In this document: positions 22,934 through 27,636 of the stretch, one piece after another
How positions within the stretch are numbered: position 1 is the stretch's first letter
How the letters are laid out: every line of letters begins with the position of its first letter
From: DAOUBA01 sp034432855
Lineage (GTDB): Bacteria > Chloroflexota > Anaerolineae > B4-G1
Length of the DNA: 27,636 nt
NCBI GenBank assembly: GCA_034432855.1
Contig: DAOUBA010000237.1
Coordinates: 1-27,636 of the forward strand
Direction: 5' to 3'
Translations under genes and position numbers: made by a program
Notes under the pieces: model-generated
Databases searched by the model: none
The model's input: the letters and a program-made list of their open reading frames with translations, nothing else
What the model was told of the DNA's origin: nothing

Positions 22934-23561
22934 GGCGGGATTTCATCCCGTCCTACGAACCGAACACGTTCTGCAGGGGCAGGGCGTTGACCCGGCGCAC
23001 GCTCACCCGGCGGCCGTTGCCGCTGCACAGGCGGTCCTCGACGGGGCGCATGCGCTGCTCGCCCCCGCCGCAGTACATGCCATCCTTCCGGTTGAGGAGG
23101 TGGCCTTCGAGGGGCCGCTCATCGCCCGCGCGCTGGCAGGCGCCACACAGGTCGCCCTCGCCATCTGCACCATCGGCCCGGCGCTGGAGGAACGGGTGAG
23201 GGCGCTCTTCGCCGCGGGCGACCCGTTGCGTGCGATGGCGCTGGATGGCGCTGGCGTCGCTGCGCTCGGCCAAGTCTCGGAGGCTGTCGGCGAACGTATC
23301 TGCGAAGAGGCTGCTGCACAGGGGCTGCACACCGGCATGCGCGCGAGCCCCGGCCAGGAAGGCTGGCCCCTGGAGCAACAGCGCATGCTCTTCAGCCTGC
23401 TGCCCGCCGAACGGATCGGCGTACGTCTCAACGAGAGTTGTCTGATGATCCCGCGCAAATCCGTCTCCTTCGCCGTGGGCCTCGGCCCTGAGATACGTGC
23501 CGACGCGGTGGCTTGCGATTTCTGCTCCAAACGCGAGCGTTGCCGGTGGCGCGCCCGGTAG
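22890..23561 (+). CDS. Vitamin B12-dependent methionine synthase activation-domain-like protein
   Basis: The conserved part runs from about 22965 to the stop. Family features are QAVLDGAHALLAPAAVHAI, then SPGQEGWPLEQQRMLFSLL and IGVRLNESCLMIPRKSVSF, which match the SPG...WP..QQ...LL and ESxxMxPxKSVS patterns of MetH-activation-like proteins in corrinoid operons. The end CDFCSKRERC is cysteine-rich. The start is uncertain: the only ATG that keeps the conserved part whole is at 22890, inside the methyltransferase gene by 44 bases, and the first codons cross the 22930-22956 palindrome; the next usual start is GTG at 23100. The repeat may have displaced the original N-terminus. Its role is probably reductive or structural support of a corrinoid protein. 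Confidence 0.72.
   Translation: MGCATSAPAVPANCRAGFHPVLRTEHVLQGQGVDPAHAHPAAVAAAQAVLDGAHALLAPAAVHAILPVEEVAFEGPLIARALAGATQVALAICTIGPALEERVRALFAAGDPLRAMALDGAGVAALGQVSEAVGERICEEAAAQGLHTGMRASPGQEGWPLEQQRMLFSLLPAERIGVRLNESCLMIPRKSVSFAVGLGPEIRADAVACDFCSKRERCRWRAR
22930..22956. repeat. GTAGGxCGG palindrome at the methyltransferase stop
   Basis: Arms GTAGGGCGGGAT and ATCCCGTCCTAC (11 of 12 paired) flank a TTC loop. The TAG stop of the methyltransferase is within the left arm. Confidence 0.85.
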
Positions 23562-23578
23562 GCGCGGATTCCATTCCG
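23558..23578. repeat. Degenerate GTAGG-type palindrome at a gene stop
   Basis: GTAGGCGCGGATTCCATTCC followed by GC resembles the preceding element, with short arms GCGGA and TCCGC. Its TAG (23559-23561) is the stop of the MetH-activation-like gene. Confidence 0.5.
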
Positions 23579-23636
23579 CATGCCCGCGCTATGGAAAGCA
23601 CGGCTACGAAATGCGACGTGAAGGCGCCCTCGAACG

Positions 23637-25484
23637 ATGTCCGAAGACTTGATTATCATAGATTTTGAGCCGCTGGGCCGCCGAGCACGCGTTCCGCCGG
23701 GGACGACGCTCCTGGACGCGGCACGCCAGGCCGGCGTGGGGCTGAATGCCATCTGCGGAAGCCGCGGCACCTGCGGCACCTGCCGCGTGCGTGTGGTCAG
23801 CGGTGAGGTGACGCCGCCCACCGATGCCGAGGAAGACGCCCTGGCCGAAGGGCTGCGGCTGGCCTGCCAGACCCGCGCGCGGAGCGACCTGCGGGTGGAC
23901 GTCCCGCCGGCCTCCATCACCGCCCCGCAGCGGGCGCAGGTCGAAGGCCGTGAACGCCCGGTCGAGTTCGATCCGCCGGTGCGTGTCTACGACGTGACGC
24001 TGGCCCCGGCCAGTCTGCACGACCTGCGTGCCGACGCGACGCGGTTGTGGGATGCCCTGCGTGAGCAGCGCCACACCCTATCCCCCCCCGCAAGCGGGGG
24101 GGGAATGAGGGGGGTATGGCTTGACCTCGCTGCACTGCAGCGACTCCCCACCCTGCTGCGGGAGCACGATTGGCAGACACGTGCGGTCGTCCGCACATGC
24201 AGCACCGCCGAGGAGATTATCGCCGTCGTCCCGCCCGGAATCTCGCCTCTGGGCCTGGCGGTAGACGTCGGCACAACCAAACTGGCCGGCTATCTGATCG
24301 ACCTGGAGAGCAGCGCGACGCTCGCCGCCGCCGGCACCATGAATCCCCAGATCGCCTACGGGGAAGACGTGATGTCACGGATCGCCTACGCGATGGGCGG
24401 CGAGGACAAGGCGCGCGAACTCCAACACATGATCTCCAGTGGGCTGAACGATCTGACCCGCGAGTTGTGCGTACAGGCCGGGCGCCAGAGCACCGACATC
24501 ATCGAGGCGGTGCTGGTGGGCAATACCTGCATGCATCACCTGGTCCTGGGCCTGCCGGTGGCCCAACTGGGATTGGCGCCCTACGTGCCTGCGCTGGCCG
24601 ATCCCTACGACCTCAAGGCACACGAACTGGGGCTGGCCCTGGCCCCCGGCGCGTATGCCCACCTGCTTCCCAACATCGCCGGCTTTGTCGGCGCCGATCA
24701 CGTCGCGATGATCCTGGCGACCGGGATTCACGAGACCCACGCGATTACCATCGGGCTCGACATCGGCACCAACACCGAGATCGTGCTGGCAACGGGAGGA
24801 CGGCTGCTGAGTTGCTCCTGCGCCTCGGGTCCGGCGTTTGAGGGTGCTCACATCCGCGACGGGATGCGTGCAGCCCCCGGCGCGGTCGAACGGGTGCGCA
24901 TCGAGGGTGATCACGTGGAGTACCAGACGATTGACGATGCACCACCGGTGGGGATTTGCGGCTCCGGCATCCTCGATAGCGTGGCCGAACTGCACGGCGC
25001 GGGCGTGCTGGGCAGCAGTGGCTCGTTCAGGCCGGGCAGTCATCCCCGCGTGCGTGGAAAGGGCAAGGACATCGAATTCCTGCTCGTCCCGGCAGGCGAG
25101 CACGGGGCGCCGCGTGACCTGGTCATCACCCGCCAGGACGTGAACGAGATCCAGTTGGCTAAGGCAGCCATCCGCGCCGGGATCGAGGTGCTGCTGATCG
25201 AGGCGGGGCTGCAGGCGGAACTGATCGAACGCATCGTGGTGGCAGGGGCGTTCGGCACTTATCTGGACATTGGAAGCGCGCTGGCGATAGGCATGTTCCC
25301 GCCGCTCGCGCGCGAACGTTTCGCCCAGGTAGGCAACGCTGCCGGCCAGGGTGCCAAGATGGCGCTCGTCTCGCAACGAGCGCGCACACAGGCTGCCGCG
25401 ATTGCCCGTCGCATCGAGTACGTCGAACTGACCACACACCCGCGTTTCACCCAGGCCTACGCTGCGGCGTTGATGCTGCCATAA
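23637..25484 (+). CDS. RACE protein: [2Fe-2S] ferredoxin-ASKHA ATPase reactivating corrinoid enzymes
   Basis: The product has 615 residues. The N-terminal ferredoxin domain has a plant-type [2Fe-2S] pattern: Cys40, Cys46, Cys49 in CGSRGTCGTC, and Cys77 in RLACQT. A linker domain (about 95-200) precedes the ASKHA (DUF4445) ATPase domain, with LGLAVDVGTTKLAGYLIDL, the glycine-rich IGLDIGTNTEIVL and GICGSGILDSVAEL. RACE proteins use ATP to reduce cob(II)alamin of corrinoid proteins back to cob(I)alamin. The linker carries an in-frame GC palindrome encoding SPPASGGGMRG. The ATG at 23637 has only a distant GAAGG. It follows the methyltransferase and MetH-activation-like genes, so the three probably serve one corrinoid protein encoded elsewhere. 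Confidence 0.92.
   Translation: MSEDLIIIDFEPLGRRARVPPGTTLLDAARQAGVGLNAICGSRGTCGTCRVRVVSGEVTPPTDAEEDALAEGLRLACQTRARSDLRVDVPPASITAPQRAQVEGRERPVEFDPPVRVYDVTLAPASLHDLRADATRLWDALREQRHTLSPPASGGGMRGVWLDLAALQRLPTLLREHDWQTRAVVRTCSTAEEIIAVVPPGISPLGLAVDVGTTKLAGYLIDLESSATLAAAGTMNPQIAYGEDVMSRIAYAMGGEDKARELQHMISSGLNDLTRELCVQAGRQSTDIIEAVLVGNTCMHHLVLGLPVAQLGLAPYVPALADPYDLKAHELGLALAPGAYAHLLPNIAGFVGADHVAMILATGIHETHAITIGLDIGTNTEIVLATGGRLLSCSCASGPAFEGAHIRDGMRAAPGAVERVRIEGDHVEYQTIDDAPPVGICGSGILDSVAELHGAGVLGSSGSFRPGSHPRVRGKGKDIEFLLVPAGEHGAPRDLVITRQDVNEIQLAKAAIRAGIEVLLIEAGLQAELIERIVVAGAFGTYLDIGSALAIGMFPPLARERFAQVGNAAGQGAKMALVSQRARTQAAAIARRIEYVELTTHPRFTQAYAAALMLP
24082..24103. repeat. GC palindrome inserted in frame in the RACE gene
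   Basis: Perfect 10-base arms (24082-24091 and 24094-24103) surround an AA loop, with the same CCCCCGC-NN-GCGGGGG core as in ligA. It encodes part of SPPASGGG. Confidence 0.85.
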
Positions 25485-25494
25485 AGGTGCGCTT

Positions 25495-25938
25495 ATGCCG
25501 GAAGAGGACGTGCGCTTGCGCCGGCTGGGGCTGGAGGATTACGACGCGCTGCTGGCGCTGTGGCAGCGAGCAGGGCTGCACTCGCTCAGACCGCAGGGGC
25601 GCGACAGCCACGCCGCGCTGGCGCGACAACTCGCCAGCGGCGTCCAGACGATCCTGGGACTGGAGCGCGACGGCCAACTGGTGGGCGCGGTCGTTGCCAC
25701 CCACGACAGCCGCAAAGGCTGGATCAACCGGCTGGTGGTGGATCCGGCTTTCCGCCGGCGCGGATATGGGGCGCGGCTGATCGCGGCAGCGGAGGAGGTG
25801 CTGCGCGAGCAGGGCATCCACGTCATCGCTGCCCTGATCGAGCCTGGCAACACCGCTTCACTGGCCCTCTTCCGCAAAGCAGGCTACGCCGAGATGGAGG
25901 TTCACTACCTGTCGAAGCGCGACAGTGCGGACGCGTAG
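25495..25938 (+). CDS. GNAT-family N-acetyltransferase
   Basis: The product has 147 residues, typical of a single GNAT domain. LRRLGLEDYDALLALW is the opening strand-helix, LVGAVVATHDS the beta4 region, and NRLVVDPAFRRRGYGARLI contains the acetyl-CoA pyrophosphate-binding R-x-x-G-x-G signature. ALIEPGNTASLALFRKAGY is the late GNAT block. The substrate is unknown. The ATG at 25495 is preceded by AAAGGTG and follows the RACE gene by 10 bases, so it may be transcribed with the corrinoid cluster. It converges with prs. Confidence 0.9.
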   Translation: MPEEDVRLRRLGLEDYDALLALWQRAGLHSLRPQGRDSHAALARQLASGVQTILGLERDGQLVGAVVATHDSRKGWINRLVVDPAFRRRGYGARLIAAAEEVLREQGIHVIAALIEPGNTASLALFRKAGYAEMEVHYLSKRDSADA

Positions 25939-25965
25939 CGCCCTCGTTCCCGTAACCAGCCCTCT

Positions 25966-26940
25966 CTACTTGTAGCGCTGGTAGCGATCGAATACCTCGC
26001 CGACACTGCGGCCACAGTGCACGCGCAAGATCACCTCGCTCAGCAGGTGCGCGACCGAGAGGACGGTCATATTGTCCAGTCGCTTCTCCGGCGGAATCCG
26101 CACCGAGTTCGTGGTCACGATCTCCTTGACTTCGAGTTGGCGTAGCCGCTCGACCGCCGGAGGCGAAAAAACGGCATGGGCAAAACACAGGTAGACATCA
26201 CGCGCCCCCTGCTCGCGGACGAGTTCGACGGCATTGACCATCGTGCCGCCGGTATCCACTTCCTCATCCACGATGATGACGTCACGGCCCTCCACCTCGC
26301 CGACCAGCGTGAGCGCCTCCGTATCCACCGACACCCGGCGCTTCTCGATCAACGCCAGGGGCAAATTCAGTTCCGCCGCCAGATTGCGTGCCTTCTTGGC
26401 GAAACCCAGGTCGGCAGAGACGACGACCGCATCTGCCAGGCACTTGTCGCGGAAATAATCGGCGAGGATGGGGAAGGCTGTCAGCACGTCGCCGGGGATG
26501 CTGAAAAAGCCCTGGATCTGATCGGCGTGCAAGTCGAGCGTAATGTAACGGTTGGCGCCGGCGACGCTGATCAGGTCGGCGATCAGACGGGCCGTAATCG
26601 GCACGCGCGGCTGGTCCTTCCGGTCAGAGCGCCCGTAGGCGAGGTAGGGGATGACCACAGTGATGCGATCGGGCGAGGCGCGCTTGAGCGTATCGAGAAA
26701 GATTAACAACTCCATAATGTTCTGGTTGACAGGCGAGGAAGTGGTCTGGATCAGAAAGACGTCCTGACCGCGCACGCTCTCGTGCAGGCGCACGAAAATG
26801 TTCTCGTTGGGGAATTGGACCACGTCGCACCCCGAGAGTGGCACACCCAGGTGTTGGCTGATCTCCTCGGCCAGCGCCGGGCACCCGCTGCCCCCGAACA
26901 ACTTGATCGAACCGTGCGCACCGTGCAGATTATCGCTCAT
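25966..26940 (-). CDS. prs: Ribose-phosphate pyrophosphokinase (PRPP synthetase)
   Basis: The product has 324 residues, close to the usual 315. It makes PRPP from ribose 5-phosphate and ATP for nucleotide and amino acid synthesis. Motifs in order are FPNENIFVRLHESVRGQDVFLIQ, YLAYGRSDRKDQPRVPI, DLHADQIQGFF (metal-binding His), VSADLGFAKKARNLA and the PRPP loop DVIIVDEEVDTGGTM. The loop reads VDEEVDTGGT where most enzymes have VDDxIDTGGT, a mild variation. The ATG at 26940 overlaps the end of the upstream GNAT gene by 11 bases, so the two are coupled. Confidence 0.95.
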   Translation of the reverse strand: MSDNLHGAHGSIKLFGGSGCPALAEEISQHLGVPLSGCDVVQFPNENIFVRLHESVRGQDVFLIQTTSSPVNQNIMELLIFLDTLKRASPDRITVVIPYLAYGRSDRKDQPRVPITARLIADLISVAGANRYITLDLHADQIQGFFSIPGDVLTAFPILADYFRDKCLADAVVVSADLGFAKKARNLAAELNLPLALIEKRRVSVDTEALTLVGEVEGRDVIIVDEEVDTGGTMVNAVELVREQGARDVYLCFAHAVFSPPAVERLRQLEVKEIVTTNSVRIPPEKRLDNMTVLSVAHLLSEVILRVHCGRSVGEVFDRYQRYK

Positions 26941-27463
26941 CGTACTCTGACCTCAGGATGCTCATAATGTATTGTGCTTGATACGCGCCATCCCTGAACA
27001 CAGCCTCACGCAGAGTCCCCTCGCACCGGAAGCCGGCCTTTTCGTAGCAGCGGATACCACGGGCGTTATCCACATCCACCAGCAAGTAGATGCGGTGCAG
27101 GTTCATCTCGCGAAAGGCAAGGCCCAGCAGCGTGCGGATGGCGTCAGTGCCGTACCCCCGATCCCAATACGCCTTCTCGCCGATGGCGATGCCCAGTTCG
27201 GCGTTGCGGTCTTTCCAGTTGATGCGATGGAGACCAATATTGCCGATGTGCACCCCGTCGGCGGTCTCGATAGCCAGAACCACGTCCTGCTGCCGCTCCA
27301 ACCGCTCCAACAGGCTCTCGAACCAGCGTTCTTCCTGCGCCAGCGAGAGCGGCAGGTAGATCATCAGGTGGCGGCGCACTTCGGGATCGCCGAACCACCT
27401 GACGAAGCGTGGCAAGTCCTCACGCTCGATGGGCCGCAGGCAAACCTTTGCCCCAAGGATCAT
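26930..27463 (-). CDS. GNAT-family N-acetyltransferase (RimJ/RimL-like)
   Basis: The product has 177 residues. VCLRPIEREDLPRFVRWFGDPEVRRHL is the characteristic RimJ/RimL-type opening. IGNIGLHRINWKDRNAELGIAIGEKAYWDRGYGTDAI contains the acetyl-CoA loop, and VDVDNARGIRCYEKAGFRCEGTLREAVFRDG is the C-terminal block. It probably acetylates an amine, either a protein N-terminus or a small molecule; the substrate is not predictable. The ATG at 27463 has a weak upstream site (AAGAG, close to the start). It overlaps prs by 11 bases in a two-gene operon. Beyond it lies only a repeat. Confidence 0.92.
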   Translation of the reverse strand: MILGAKVCLRPIEREDLPRFVRWFGDPEVRRHLMIYLPLSLAQEERWFESLLERLERQQDVVLAIETADGVHIGNIGLHRINWKDRNAELGIAIGEKAYWDRGYGTDAIRTLLGLAFREMNLHRIYLLVDVDNARGIRCYEKAGFRCEGTLREAVFRDGAYQAQYIMSILRSEYDER

Positions 27464-27540
27464 CTCTTATCCAAACGAGGTAATGACTTGTACAAGACTC
27501 AATTTGAAACATACCCTAACCCGGACAAGCCGGAACCAAA

Positions 27541-27626
27541 AACCACCAAGGGCACGAAGGGCACACAAAGGACACGAAGGAATTCCTTTATTTCCTTTGT
27601 GTGACTTTGTGTCCTTCGTGGTGAAT
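27541..27626. repeat. Long inverted repeat, CACCACRAAGGACAC family, copy 2
   Basis: Arms of about 42 bases (27541-27582 and 27583-27626) are imperfect inverted copies meeting at GGAATTCC. They share the CACGAAGGACAC and CACAAAGG units with 15794-15943. It lies upstream of the GNAT gene, near the window edge. Confidence 0.82.
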
Positions 27627-27636
27627 TTTCTTGCCC

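Overview
The window is GC-rich, densely coding bacterial chromosome and most resembles a member of the Chloroflexota (Anaerolineae-like). The reasons are the Thr-Pro-rich linkers in surface proteins, a secreted amidase with golvesin and Fn3 domains, a RACE-type corrinoid activator beside a pterin methyltransferase, and many short palindromic repeats between and inside genes. This placement is an inference; there is no rRNA or other decisive marker. I saw no tRNA, rRNA, CRISPR array or transposase.

Layout. 1-120: nothing recognisable. 121-1694 (-): a ridA-like gene translationally coupled to a fold-type III PLP enzyme of the D-threonine aldolase / D-serine dehydratase family. 1783-3072 (-): a membrane-anchored protein with an HExxH zinc-protease motif. 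3217-4958 (+): a PpiC-type foldase lipoprotein and a TP-linker surface protein. 5053-7106 (+): a KaiC-like ATPase and the large subunit of aconitase X, without its small subunit. 7050-9010: a small accessory island with an intact TumE-type toxin-antitoxin pair, a 3'-end remnant of the aconitase X gene, a nucleotidyltransferase-like gene whose catalytic acidic residues are changed, and a second antitoxin followed by a decayed toxin. 9027-15743 (-): a likely operon running zinc-ribbon protein, SH3 protein, small membrane protein, ligA, TIM-barrel-like protein, phosphoglycerate mutase. 16003-21951 (-): polX, then a 1399-residue secreted amidase. 22091-25484 (+): a corrinoid/C1 cluster of methyltetrahydrofolate methyltransferase, MetH-activation-like protein and RACE ferredoxin-ATPase. 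25495-27463: two GNAT acetyltransferases and prs.

The most striking finding is the phosphoglycerate mutase at 9027-10592. It is full length (521 residues) but circularly permuted. The segment that normally forms the C-terminal 60% comes first, the old C-terminus is joined by a short linker to the old N-terminus (ADGWG, GNSEAGH), and the chain ends inside the loop after NWDR.EKTYR. All metal ligands and most substrate residues are present, so it looks like a working natural permutant and not a broken gene.

The second theme is repeats. GC palindromes with a CCCCCGC-NN-GCGGGGG core, or a related longer hairpin, lie in frame inside ligA, the amidase and the RACE gene, and also between genes. A GTAGGxCGG-type palindrome overlaps or abuts the ends of several genes and supplies stop codons to two of them. 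A third family (CACCACRAAGGACAC) forms long inverted repeats at 15794-15943 and 27541-27626.
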